This document shows positions 24,502 through 38,914 of a DNA stretch of 64,000 bases, one piece after another. Positions within the stretch are counted from its first letter, which is position 1, and the number at the start of each line of letters is the position of its first letter. The stretch is taken from contig JAREIK010003088.1 in assembly GCA_029783825.1 (NCBI GenBank), forward strand, positions 984,084 to 1,048,083, read 5' to 3'. Below the pieces are notes generated by a model that worked only from the letters and a program-made list of their open reading frames with translations, searched no databases and was not told the DNA's origin. Made by a program: the position numbers and the translations under genes. Source of the DNA: Sapria himalayana (lineage: Eukaryota > Streptophyta > Magnoliopsida > Malpighiales > Rafflesiaceae).

Positions 24502-24550
24502 CTACTTTTTACTCTGTTCAGCCTCTATATCCATGAATTCGCCGGTTACC
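24502..24550 (-). CDS. TWINKLE: TWINKLE terminal exon o, copy B
   Basis: Completes the Arg codon and encodes VTGEFMDIEAEQSKK followed by TAG. The YNR-VTGEF continuation is typical of monocot TWINKLE C-termini. Acceptor AAGCAG|G. It is separated from exon n by a 2.1-kb intron that contains the SINE-like array. An identical exon lies at 734-782. Confidence 0.9.
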
Positions 24551-24914
24551 CTGCTTCAGTTCAACGAAGATGAATGAGAGTTTATAAACGAAAATTCAAA
24601 ATAAAAAAAAAATCCAATAAAAATATCAAAATAGCAACAAGGGCTTAATACATACTCTAAATAATGAAAATTATAATAATAATACTGTATATCACATATT
24701 TAGATATAAATACTAGCCATGATATTCATAAGATAATCATAATAATAACGTATGAGAGTTCACAAGAAAAACTAAAAATTAAAAAATAAATATAAATTAC
24801 TAAATATCACCCCTATAAAAAATAAAATTTGAGACATAATTATTGCATAATTTAGACTTACAAGTGCAACTTTAATTTTTTTATAATAAATAAATAAATA
24901 AATAAATAAATAAT

Positions 24915-24980
<66 letters not shown>

Positions 24981-27900
24981 GTGGCATAATCAAAAAGAAT
25001 ATCCTATGCACCATTAGGCTTGAGCCTATAGTCATAATATATAGCTTCGAATCTAATCTTTCATGAGCAATAAAAATATAAGATAATCATTTAAGCTAAT
25101 CTATATTTACACAATCTAACACTTCGTATTTGAATTTTGAAATATACATACTCTAATTTTAAATGGAATTTATTAAGATCTTGTATTTTGTTTAAATATT
25201 TTTTAGTCAGTATTTAATTTTTTTTTTTTAGTTTTGTATAATTCCAAGCGTCTTCACCAAAGGGCAATAGCCAATAGATATTGAGGTCAAGACTCATCAG
25301 ACAGCCTATTTAACTTTCAAGGATAAAGTTGTCAACATATTAACCTCTCACATGGTCTGTATTAAATATGAATTTAATATTTTTTAAATTTAGTACAATT
25401 CCAAGCGACTTCATCAAAGGACATGAGGTATTGAGTTCAAGACTCATTAGACATGACAATGGCATCTTAAGATTTCAAGGGTAAAGTTGTCAACATATAA
25501 ACCCCTCGCACAGTCCGTATTCAACATAAGTTTAATTTCTTTTTAGTTAAGTACAACTACAAGCATCTTCATCAAAGGACGGTAGATATTGAGCTCAAGA
25601 CTCATCAGACAAGGCCTATTTAAACTCAAGGGTAAAGTTGTCAGCATATTAATCTCTCACACAGCCTGTACTAAATATAAATTTAATTTTTTTTAGTTTA
25701 GTACAATTCCAAGCGACTTCATCAAAGGACGAGAGGTATTGAGTTCAAGACTTATCAGACATAGTATCTTTAATTTTTAAGGGTAAAATTGTCAACATAT
25801 AAACCTCTCGCACAGTCTATATTCAACATAAATTTAATTTCTTTTTAGTCTAAAACAACCCCAAGTGTCTTCTTCATCAAAGAACAGCACATATCGAGTT
25901 CAATACTCATCAGACACAGTCTACTTAAATTTCAAGGGTAAAGTTGTAAACATATAAACCCCTCGCACAGTCTATATTCAACATAAATTTAATTTCTTTT
26001 TAGACTAAAATGGCTCCGGGTGCCTTCTTCGTCAAAGGAAAGCAGATATCAAGTTCAAGACTCATCATACACAACCATCTTAAATTTCAAGGGTAAAGTT
26101 GTCAACATATAAACCCCTCGCACAGTCTATAATCAACATAAATTTAATTTCTTTTTAGACTAAAACAGCTTCGGGTGCCTTCTTCGTCAAAGGAAAGCAG
26201 ATATCAAGTTCAAGACTCATCATACACAGCCAGCTTAAATTTCAAGGGTAAAATTGTCAACATATTAACCTCTCACATTCAAATCATATATAGCATATTA
26301 ATAATGTGCGAGTGCTCTTAGCATAAAGGTGATCTAACTTACAATATTTATCAATGTTAAGCTATTACTATTTAATCAAGGAAATTATTTCAATATGATT
26401 TGATTTTCATTATGCTTATGAGCCCCCCTCCCAAACCCAACTCATATTATCTTTTGGCTCATATATGAAAAATATACCCTAGAGCTCAAATATTGAAGCA
26501 GATAAGGCCCCCCATCCCAACAACATGATAGGCGATCGAGCAAATGCCCTGCGGATCAAAAGTAGACTACTTTTACATTTGTTTTTTTCCAAACTCACGA
26601 GCCTAGCAGTTCAAAAGCAAATATGGAATGGGAACATCACAAACATCAGTGCCTACACACATACCTATTGTATGATAGATAGGCATCGCCTATATTTCCA
26701 ATGACCTTATTCCGGACCTTCCGAACTAAAACCTGCATGCACAAGCGGCAAACTCAGAGCAGGGATATACTTACACATGCTTGGTGTAAGTAGGTGGCTA
26801 GATTGGAATGAACAGGCCAAAATCATACCCAACCGAAGCCGAATAGTGTAGCATAAGTTCTAATGGTCGCGGGCCAAACCAAAACCAAGCAAAAGTAGAA
26901 CTAGTTTGTTTAAAGCAAGAGATCGTGTCTTAGTGCGATAGTAATTATCTTAATTAAAGGATAATATGTCTCAGATTTGAGACTCCTCAGGCACAGTCTC
27001 TCGATTTTTAAGGATAAGACTGTCAAGATATTAACTTCTTTCGTAGCTCACTCTAATAGGATGATTAGTCCACTGGGTGAGGCATTTTATTTAATTTATT
27101 TATTTTTTTTTTATAATGATTGATATCTCTGGGCACACAACGGGCTCGAGAAAATTCAGCATCTTGCCAATCTGACTACCACAATGTTGGCGTGCGCCAT
27201 TTTATTTGGTTTTAGAGCAAAAATAAAAAATAAAACAATAAAAAAGTGAAAATAGGGCTACCTGTACTTGATCCAGATGCCCTAGGCTAGGGTTCCGGTT
27301 CCGGTGGATGACAATTCCGTTGTCACACTTGTTTATGAAGTGGGCACTACCACTTATATCATATAAATTAGGAGGATCTCCTGTCCACTGCTGCAGCTGT
27401 TTAAGAGAGAGTAGAAGTTAGAGAGAAGGAATTAATGACGAGGCGAGTTCTTTCAGAGCTAACCTGCTTGGGGTGTGCCACGAACCAAACATGACATGCG
27501 TGATGTTGCGCAAAACGTTTGACCACGGTGAGCATTTGGCTTACGTATTCTGTTTCTGTCCTGCCACGTTGCAATTTCATTTTTTGTAGCATTTTGGAAA
27601 TTTTACACAATTTTATGAACGCACGCACGCACCTCAGAAACAAGAACACTAAGCCATTGAATTCATTCAATCTCTCTATTATTTAAGAAATTACGACATA
27701 ATGAAGGATGAAGAACGAAGAAAAACAAACAAAATTAACCTCTCAGATCTCTTTGCCCTGAAAAAAATCTTCTTTTTTTTTGTTTTTCTCTCTCCTCTCG
27801 CCCCCCACTAAGCCCAACTCATAACATCCCTCCACTCTCTTCGCCCTAAAAAAAAATGAGAGATGATGAATGAAGAACAAGCATAAAATGCCCGGGTCAT

Positions 27901-28422
27901 GCCGGGCCATGCACGACTCAGTCGGGCAGTGTCTCGTGACGTGCCCGCCACACTCGGCCCACTTGACACCTCTGATCAATACATTAAAAAAGACAAAAAA
28001 AAAAGAAATAATAATAAAAAATGAAATGAATTAATAAAGTATTTTACTCAGTAGAATATTTTATTATATTGTGTTTCATCAAATACTCCATTTCATGTTA
28101 ACTATCAAAGGGTCGTCATGTCATATATTACTTATACTGTCAACATAATTATTATGTTGACACGACATTGGAACCAGCTGACCGAGCCAACCGGGCCGGC
28201 ATGACACGGTTAGCCTGCATAGTGTAGGGTCATGCCGAACCATCCCTGTCGAAAGCTCATTGCATGAAAATGCAATGGGTGACCGGCTTACGTGGACGGC
28301 CAATTGCAATCGGCCACGTAAGCAAAATCCAACTTAAATGGGCCAGATTTTTTTAAAAGAACTCACCTCATCAAGCGCTCACCCGACGAGACTTGACCCA
28401 TAACTCGTAGCTCGTAGCTAGT

Positions 28423-28467
<45 letters not shown>

Positions 28468-28712
28468 TTGTTATCTGGCACACACATATGCATGACTTAC
28501 ATTTTTCACCACTATGAAAGGTCCTTTGGTATACTAAATTGTATTTTTCACATTCAAACCCTAACAAACATATATTCATCACTTCCAAATTGATGCTAAA
28601 TTGCTAATTATAATAGAACATGTTGAGATATATTGTTGCTTTCAATTTTATTTTTGTCACTTTTTTTAACATACATAGGATCACCAAACCCTAAATATAG
28701 GTTGCTCAAACC

Positions 28713-28753
<41 letters not shown>

Positions 28754-31700
28754 GTTGTATTATTTTTACATACATAGGATCATCAAACCCTAGATAAACA
28801 TGACCCTAACTACTAGAGCCTGCACTTGTTCTCAGTAGGAAACAAAGAATTATCCAAATCAATAGGCTAACTATTGCTACTTTCCACCAGATTTGTTACA
28901 CTTTTTTTTTCCCCAATCTCCTTGCTTTCATATGAAGTTTATCTCTTGGCATGGGCCATGTTTATGAACGAGAATATTTGTTGTGATTAAATATAGATAA
29001 TGCACAAGGAAGAAAGGTCTCACATGTTGAAAGGACGCTGATGATCCAGCTCGTTGTAAGGATCAATTACAAGTCCACGCACGCCATGCCTATGAACAGC
29101 TGCCTTTGCACGATCAAGAACCCAATTTATATTTGGAAAAGAGTCATCTTCGCACCTAGCCCATCGTTCATACACAAATCCAATCATAAATGACAAATTA
29201 CAAGAAGCAACAGCCCAGGCGTGGCAATGAATTCTCAAAAATGAGAATTTGCTGAGAGATTACTTCTCAAAAAACCATGTATCAGAGCACGCAATGAATT
29301 CTAGAGACAAATAGATATGGCACATGGTGGGTGCAAATGAAATCTTGTTAAAAAAAAAATGCAATTTTTAGGTGATAACTCGCCGCATATTACACATACG
29401 GGTGCAATTATGGCAATGCACTTTTGGGGAGGCGATTAGTTTATGATTCTGAGAGGTCGTGTGTTGGCATGATGACAATTGTCTTCGTTCAAGAGCTATA
29501 ATTCTTGGGTTCAAGGCTCATCAGATGTATCATCCCTAACTTTTAGGGATAAGACTGTCAATATTTTAACTTGAAGTGAGAGCCGTTGGATCATAAACTT
29601 GAAGCCCAGATCAAAGTTCCATCCATTTTTAGAATTTTTTATATTTTAAATATCATTCATTATTATAATAGTTCTTATATAAATAATAGACACGTAGCTT
29701 CAATTTATGTGATAAAAAAATTACTCAGGATTAGTAGAAATATCTATTTTCAGTTTTTGTTTTATCATAAAAAATAAAAGAGACAAAAAACAATAGTTTC
29801 ATAAATATGAGCTATATTGTAATAATTATTTTTTTTATTCTTTTTTAAGTATTTTTATTTCTGACAAAATAGTATCAAATCAAGACTTGTTGCATTTTTC
29901 TTATCTAATCGATCTCTAATAAGAAATATTTAGAAAAAAAATATCACAGGAAGCATGAAATAGAAGAAAGTATGATATCTCATCCTTGAGAATCTTTAGA
30001 AGCACTACCAATGTTCATGTTTTTCCCACATTTTAAATTTGATGTTATTTTATAATGATTATTTATAGTGACGGGACAGCAACCTATCATTGTCATTGTC
30101 TCATTACACATTGACAAAGGCAATGACTACGACACAAAAAAAAATTGTTTAATCTAAGTCGTTTGATGAAATCCAAGAACCAATTAATAAAAATCTGATG
30201 GCTGTAGAAATTCTATAAAAAAAGAAACTAAAAAAAATAAATATATAAAAATATATTTTTTAAAAGAAAAAAAAAATTATATAGATAATAGATTAACATA
30301 TTTTATTTTTCACAGTTTACCTGTAATCCTTTTTTCTATTTCTTTTTTTTTTTTCTAAAATCATAACATTTCCAGTGTCATTTTTTTAATAATTTTTTAT
30401 TTATTTTCAAATAAATTATAATATTATAATATATTTGATTTGACAAAGTGATTTTGCTTGACGAGTAGAGGTGATTATGTTTGATAATTCTTGTTTGCTA
30501 CCCACATAAAGGTACATATTATAGGTTTTTATTTTATTTTATATTATTTTTTAGTTAATTTATTTTTTTAGATTATAATAAAATTAAGTAAGAATATTTT
30601 ATTTACTCACAAATCTTTAAAAACTATAACTACATTAAAATAGTATAAATTTAAATATTATTAAAATAAAATTGACTTGGAGCTATATAATGACAACTCA
30701 ACTGAAAGATCATGGACTATGTCGTCTCCCAAAGGCTTGGCATTTGTGCCTAGAAAATCTAAGAATAGACAAAACATCAATAATATAAACATACTTTAAT
30801 ATAATTAAAAATAAAAATATTAGTGATATCAAAAAAAATTCAACACAATATATATAGTTGTAGGAATAGTGGTGACATATGATACCTTAAGATATATGTC
30901 AACCAATTCAACAGAAAACGTGATTTATTAAATTCTAAACAAACTCAACTTAGTAGCAGAATCTTTGAAGTTAGATCATCTCTAGCTTTAATGACCCATT
31001 TCATTTACTGCCATGAGTATGCAAAGAAAAGAATAATAAATTTCATAATAAACATGTATCTTTTAATTAGATTTTAAAAATATCTTAGATTGTTTTATCT
31101 TATTAACAAATACACTCAAGTCTGCTTATCATAAAATTTCTAAATCGACCAATAAGAATAACATGATAAAAAATTATAAAATAAAAAAATAATTAATAAT
31201 TTACCAACTTATTACACAAAGATTAGTTGTCTCCAAGATATCTGACATTTATACAAAACACGAAACGGATGCATTCACAAGAATAACCAACCAATTTATT
31301 GATTCCAAGTGAAAACTAAATAAATAAGTACTAGGGTTTAATGATATCATTCATCATCATCATGATCACGTCATTTTTTTGTATCTTTCGAAGATCTTTA
31401 AGAAATACAAAAATTAAAATAAAATTTAGTATAATATTTGATATTATTTAAAATAATGATATAGTGATTAATAGGTTCGTTAAAAATATTAGAGACAGAC
31501 CTTTATGTGATATTTTTTGTGTTAAGCATTTATGTCACATATTTAATCTAATAATACAAATGAGGATAAAAATAAGTTCTCACATTATAATATTTAAAAA
31601 AAAAACCATTCTAATGTCTTAAAACAACTTACAGACTACAAGTATTTGACAGTCAATATATATCAACAAGCCTAAAAAAATTCAAAAGCATGTCAAATGT

Positions 31701-34700
31701 CATTAAAATTATACATATCTCATGTTAAACTCATTTATTAATTACCGACATATGAGTTACCAACAATATATTTGACTATGTTACCAATAATATTTGACTA
31801 TGTTAATAAAAACATAAAATTAATAATTATTCTGTTATACTATGAGAATTGTTATCAAAATTGTACGATTCAATTTACGATTCAGATTATAAATAATTCA
31901 ACTCTTTAAAATGATCAAAAATATGCATGAATTGAAAATTAAATTATTGAATCACGAATCAATTCATATAAATCAAAAATATTTATTTATTTATAAAGTT
32001 TTTATATTAATTAAAATATTTGATTTATCAAATAAATTAATAATAAATTCATTACTTTGAATAAATAAAAATAAATTATCTATTTACAAATAAATAATCA
32101 ATTAATAATGAATTATTTTTCCAACAAAATATTAATGAATTATATATTTATAAATAAATATATAATTATTTATTTATTTAAATTATTTGTAGATAAACAA
32201 TAAAGAATTTTAATTAACATTACTAAATAAATTAATATATCATTTTTTCTAGTTAGTGGACCAGCACTAATAATTTTTAATTATTAATTTGCTAATCCAC
32301 CACCACTAAATAAATTAACATATCATTTTTTTAGTTAGTAGACCACCACTAATAATTTTAATGGTTAGTTTCCTAGTCTACCACCACTAAATAAATTAAC
32401 ATATCATTTTTTTAGTTAGTAGACCACCACTAATAATTTTAATTGTTAGTTTGCTAGTCCACCACCACTAAATAAATTAACATATTATTTTTGCATATAA
32501 ATTTATATTGTAATCATAGTTATTAAAATTGTATGATTCACGAATTGATTCACGATTCAAGAGATAAACGATCCAACTCGTTAAAAGAATCAAAAATATA
32601 CATAAATCAAATACTGAATTATTGAATCACTAAATCACAAATCGATTCACATGAATCAATTTAATATCAAATCTCAAATAATCAAGATCCTCAAAAAAAA
32701 TAAAATAAAAACTAAAATACTAAAAAAAATTATCAGCTGTAGAAATTAATTAACATGAAAAAAAATAAATCCAACCTTTAATATTATGAATTTAACGTGA
32801 AAAAATAACAAAATATCAAAAAATCACAAAAATAAAAACTAAAATACAAAAAAAAATTAGCGGTAGGAAATAAAAATTAATTAACGTTAAAAAAATTATA
32901 AAAAATTCAATTCATGATTCAATTCAATTCGATTTGATTCTCGATTCACTAATCAAACATATCAATTTTTGATTCTTGATTTACTAATCAAGCATTCTGA
33001 TTCTTTATTCACTAATCAATCATTCTCATTCTTGATTCGAATTTCAATTTTAATAACTTTGATTATAACATAACATATCTAAATTGAAATTTACTTTTAT
33101 TCTTTTAGGTTATCAATTATCATTATACACAAATGACACCACTAAAATAGAAGAAGTCTAATGTATGTGATCCTATTTGGGAACATTACTCTAAAATTAA
33201 TGACAATAAAAAAAATTTAGAGTGTAAATATTATGAACTTAAGGAGATTGGGAGGGATTAATAGAATGAAACATCATTTAGCAAGTGATCATAATAATGT
33301 TGCTCTTGTACTCAATGTCTAAAAAATATAAGAGATCTTTGCATCAAATTTTTAGACTAACTAGAAACATAAAAATCTAAAAAAGCTAATGAAAATATTG
33401 AAGAGTTTGGAGGAAGAGAACAAAGAGTTCAAATTTTATGAAATAAAAGAAAGGCTACAATGAATATATTTATAGACAAAGAAAAAGTGTCAACCAACAA
33501 ATTTTGAATACACTTGTTAAGAAAAGAGAACCTACAATTGAAGAGCATATGTAGATTCCTATATGGACATGCATTACCTTTTATTTTGGCTAAAAGCTCA
33601 TTATTTATTTCTATGATTGAAAAAATTGATGATTATGGTAGAGGATTAAACCCCCAAGTCATCACAATGCCAGAGTTAATTGAAAAGTGACGTGAACAAT
33701 ATAATTTTGATGTTAGAGAAATAAAAAAAGTGAAAGAAAATTAGATGAACTTTAATGTCGGATGGATGGTCAGATAAGAAAAATAGATATCTCACTAATT
33801 TATTAGGTAATAACCCAAGTGGAACTGTTTTTCTCAAATTAATAGACACCTCAAATTTTATAAAAATGCACGAAAATTATTTTAATTGTTTGATTCATTA
33901 GTTGAGGAAATTAGAAAAAAAAATATAGAGTAAATGGTGATCTCCATGTGTAAATATATTACTAACTTCGACTTATGTAGCAGCTGGTAAATTGTGAATG
34001 GAAAAAAATATAACTATTTTGATCTCCATGTTCAGCTCATTGCATTGACATATGTTGGAGGATATGGTTGAAATGCTAATATTCAAGAATACTATTAAAA
34101 AAGCTGGAGAAGTTTGTGTTTATATTTATAGACATGCTTGGGTACTTTGCATGTTTATAAAATTCTACAAGAAGAGAGAGTTAAAAAAGACTAATGTTAT
34201 AAGATTTGCTACATCATTTCTCATACTAAAGAGTTTTGAAGAGAATAAACTTCATCTTCGGGCTATGTTTGCATCAAAAGAATGGGCCAAGAGTAATTAT
34301 GCCACCAAGATAGAATCAAAAAAAAAAACAATAGAGACAATATTGTTATTGGACAAGTTTTGGAAATCAGTAACTGATTGTTTAAAGTGTGTTGGGCCAC
34401 TTGTCAAAGTTTTAAGACTTGCAAATGGTGATACAAAACCAACAATAGAATATGTTTACGAAGTCATGGATAGAGCAAATGAGCAAATTACAAAGAATTT
34501 TAATAACCAAAAAAAAAATATGAGCACATTTGGAACATCATTGATTTGAATGAGATTTGCAACTCCATAGACCACTCCATACTACAAGATATTTTCTTAA
34601 TCGGTAGTAAGTTTTCTAAATATCAATCAACTTTCTATATGGCATATGTTATTATTTATCAAGGTTATTGTAAACTAATTATTATATATTTTGATAGGTT

Positions 34701-37700
34701 TCAATATAATGAGTCTTTTTCTATGAATTTTGAAGTGAAAGTTGGTTTATATAAAACAATTGAAAAAATATTCCCAAGCATTGAGACAAAAATTAAAATT
34801 AATCAACAAATGAAAAAGTTTAAAAGAGATGGATTATTTGGTATGAATATGACCATTGCAACATGGGACAAGAAGCAATCCGGGATGCTTTAATTCTAAT
34901 TATTATGCAAGTGTTAAGTATTAAATTTTGAAAAAATTTTAAAGAATAAAATCTGATTTTATTTTTATTAATTTAGCTTTGTGGTGGGAGAGTTGGAGAA
35001 GAATGTAAGGAACTTCTAAATCTTGTTATAAGAGTTTTAAGCCTCATTTGTAGTGCTACAGATTGTAAAAGAAATTAGAGCACTTTTGAGCATGTCCATT
35101 CCGAAAAAAAAAGAAATAGATTGGAGCAACAAAGATTAAATGCACTTGTATTTATAAAATACAATCTTCAACTTGAATTAAAACAAACAAAAACAGAGGA
35201 AAGAGGTAAGACATATGATCTTATTTGTTTGAGTGATATGGAGTCCGATGATGAATGGATCACCAAAACCAAAGATCCTTGTTTACCCCAAGACACTTGA
35301 TAGAAAAATATCAATAAATATTTTGAAGATGATGGAGAAATTGGACCAAGCAACAAAAAAAAATGAGATATATATCAAAAATTATATAACTTTTTAAAGA
35401 TAAAAATTGTATATAAATTTTGAGTTGATTTTTATTTTCTATCACATTGGTCCAAGGAACTTGAAGCATGATAGAAAAAAAAAAGAAAATGAGTGTTGAA
35501 AATGAGTTAGTTGATGATTTAGAAATTTCTAATTATAAAAAAAAATATGAAGATGAAGAAAAGTAAGATGACTTGGCTATGATTGAGAAAGAGAGAGTGA
35601 TGATTATGACAATCTTGAACTTTGAATGGTTTGTTTAAAAATATTATAAGCTTATTATTTAAACATATTTAAATAGGTTATAATTTATGAATTATATAAA
35701 ATTACATATACTTTAACCATTATTACAAATATAAATCGAAACTTATGATTCGATTCAATTCGATTTGATTCTTGATTAGCTAATCAAGTATTCCAATTCT
35801 CGATTCGAATCCTAATTTAACAATTATAACTATAAGATAAAAATTTCAATTATGAAATTCTTCAAAAACTTTTATGATACGACAAATACTGTATCCATCT
35901 GTATATACTTTCACTACGTATATTATACTTAGGTGCATATATAATATTAATACTTTGATCAGCATATATAAAAAATATAACAATTTTAGTGACACGGTCA
36001 TGAAATTAAAAATGAAATATTTAAAATATTGATCTATTATTTCATCTCCTTATAGTTTTACACCTATACATGCAACGCACAAGATATCTTCAAGAACAAT
36101 AAAAGATAACTAAATGAGTAGATAATCACACATTAACTTATCTATTTGTTGACTATGAAAAAGTGAACTAACAAAAAGTTACAAAAAAAATGAAATATAC
36201 AGTTGATGAAAAAATCAAGTCAATCATAAAGAATGACCCTCGAGAACTTATTATGCTTCCCTAAAAACACAAGGTGATTGGTCTCAAATGAGCACACAAA
36301 ACAAAGTCAATTACTAGAGATAGATTTCATAAGATTAATGAAGTTGTTGGGAGTCACATGATCAAATTTTAAGAAGAGTTTTAGATCATAAATTTGAAGC
36401 CCAAAATAAAGTTCAAGTCAATTTCTAAAATAATCTATATTTTAAATGTCATTAATTAACATATAATTCTCATATTTATATAAAATGTGTGATGGATAAT
36501 TACCTAGAATTAATATAAATACTCATTTTTCTTTTTTATCTTATCATCGAAAATAAAATGAATAACAATAACTTCCTAAGCATATGTTATATTATAATGT
36601 TTGTAAAGCAAATCAAGATATTTCACACTTGTGGAACATATACAAGTAGTGACTATGCAAAGAATGTGATTCATAAGATCCTTGGAGACTTGGAGAAGTG
36701 CATAATTGTTGCATATTTATCAAAGGAAATCATTGGAGGACAAGCAATGAGAGACCGATGACTCATATTTCTAGGTGTCAAGCTTTTTGTGGTAGTCTTT
36801 AAATCATATGCTCAAAAGTTGACATAAAAAGAAATCTAAGCTAGAATTTTTTGAAAATTATAGTTTTTAGGATTAAAGTATCAACGATACTTAGTACTTA
36901 GTAAGAAGATATGCGATATTCTATAAAAACATGCTCTACTCTAGAGTCATAGTGATCAACAACAACATCAACAAAATGCATTTTTGATATAAATGTAGCA
37001 TGATATGATCGTATCATATGATGTTGCATATTTATATTGAGAATACATTTTGATGATGTTGTTCATGATGAAACACATTGATCACTATGATATAATATGA
37101 TGGTAAGAGAGATCATGACTATGTATAATGGTAATTGCCTTTTTCCGAGTATGGTATATCTTGAATTCGAGACTACTCAAATATAATCTCTTTTATTTTT
37201 GAAAGTATTATTATCAAAATATTAATCTCTTTCCGACCTCATACTAAGCAAATACTTCGAGCACTAAATATTATAAAACAAAAATAATCTGTCAAATATT
37301 TCTTAATATCAAAACTAATGAATGATGAAGAAAACATGTTAAACCACATCCAAGAAGATTAAGTTAAGTCGTAAAGAATCTTTCACAATCTATACGCCAT
37401 ACATACACTCATTGAGATAGTAAAACCTAGTAGTTATTACATAAATATCTCTTCCTCACTACAATGCATATAACAAAGAGGACATAAGCACCTGATAGAG
37501 AACTATTCGAAGTTATTTTCAGAGAAGAGCGGGAGCACCAAAAGTTATTTGAGGAAGACATATTAACTATGAGAGTCATCTAAAGAAACTCAGAGAGTTT
37601 CCCCACGATGACTTTTGCCGAAGATAAGTAAACTAAACTCATGTCTAACACTATAATATTTTTTTGTATCTTTTTGGTACTACAACTTTTACGACTTATT

Positions 37701-38878
37701 TTACCACAATCTGTTTTAAAATAAGGCACGTGATGATGATGTCATACATTGTACTCGAGTCATAGGTTGAGCCTGCCCCACGGTAAGATAGAGGACTCGG
37801 ACCAAATTCAACTAGTGCAAGCTGACAATTCATGTCATGTTGTTCTACCTAGATGTCAAACAAGTCATTTCGTACTGGCAAGACCTATTTTTTTTAGGCA
37901 CGTCTGGGCCATCGTGCTAGCACGACTCCAAAAATGGGCAGCACGACAGAGCCATTGGCATGTCTTTTTCCCAAGTCATGTCGAACCATGTCAAGCCGTG
38001 TCAAGCATGGCCTGAGTAACCCAATTCATTCCAGCCTAGCCTGGATCATGTCAAGGTAATTTGGATCAAACTATGCTAGCATGGGTCAGGACCAGGCTAG
38101 CTTGTTTGGCCATCAAAGATAAAACTAGCCAGCATGGGCTATCATGCCGAGTTGTGCCGTATCACACCTCCTATGCTAGGAATTTTGACCCAGCACGACC
38201 TGAATCATGCTGCGTGCCAGCCCAAGGATGATACAAGCATGGCTCTAAATTAGGTTGTGTCATGTCAAGCACAACTAAATCATGTCGTGCCAAACACACC
38301 AAAATGATTCCGTGCTCAGGCACCTAGCCCAGTTGACACCTCTAAGTCCACCTACTCTAGCAGCACATGAGCTAGGCTACCCCCTCATGGCCCAATTTAC
38401 ACTGACACACACAATTTTCATTGGATGTTCATGTCAGAACAAACACACTTTTTTGCAAGTATTTGTCACCTCTAATATATAACCCAAGAGTTAAAACCCT
38501 ACAAAAATATGCATTATATATTTCTAGTATGATCAAATCATTTTCTACAATAATATAAAATGTCAATCTCAAAAAATATTTGAATCAGCAAAAAATTTTA
38601 AATTAAAAATGCATTTAAGAAACTCATTAATTTGAATAATATGCATCACATATGTAATCATGATTATACACCCCACATAAATCAAAAAGAAAAAAGTTAT
38701 CACACATTTATTAAATAAAAGTAAATAAAATCAAAAACAAAACTAAATAATTAAAAATAAAATCATCATTGTATAGAATCTACTGAATAAATCTCTATTA
38801 TTTCAACATGCATATGATACAAGGCTTTCATGTTACACACACATACACACATGCACACGCGCACGCATGCTATATATA

Positions 38879-38914
<36 letters not shown>

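Larger units (their letters stand above)
23767..32935. repeat. Segmental duplication, copy B (9.2 kb)
   Basis: Direct repeat of 1-9165 at an offset of 23766-23770, drifting by small indels in homopolymers. On the right it runs without a break into hAT-element sequence (32936 onward) and then into the upstream TWINKLE exons, so this copy occupies the normal gene context. Its left edge is marked only by the start of window copy A and could extend further left. Confidence 0.95.

Noticed and set aside
34546..34893. 115-residue plus-strand frame as an independent gene
   Set aside because: It lies between the DUF659 core and the dimerisation domain of the hAT pseudogene in the expected order, so it is part of that remnant.
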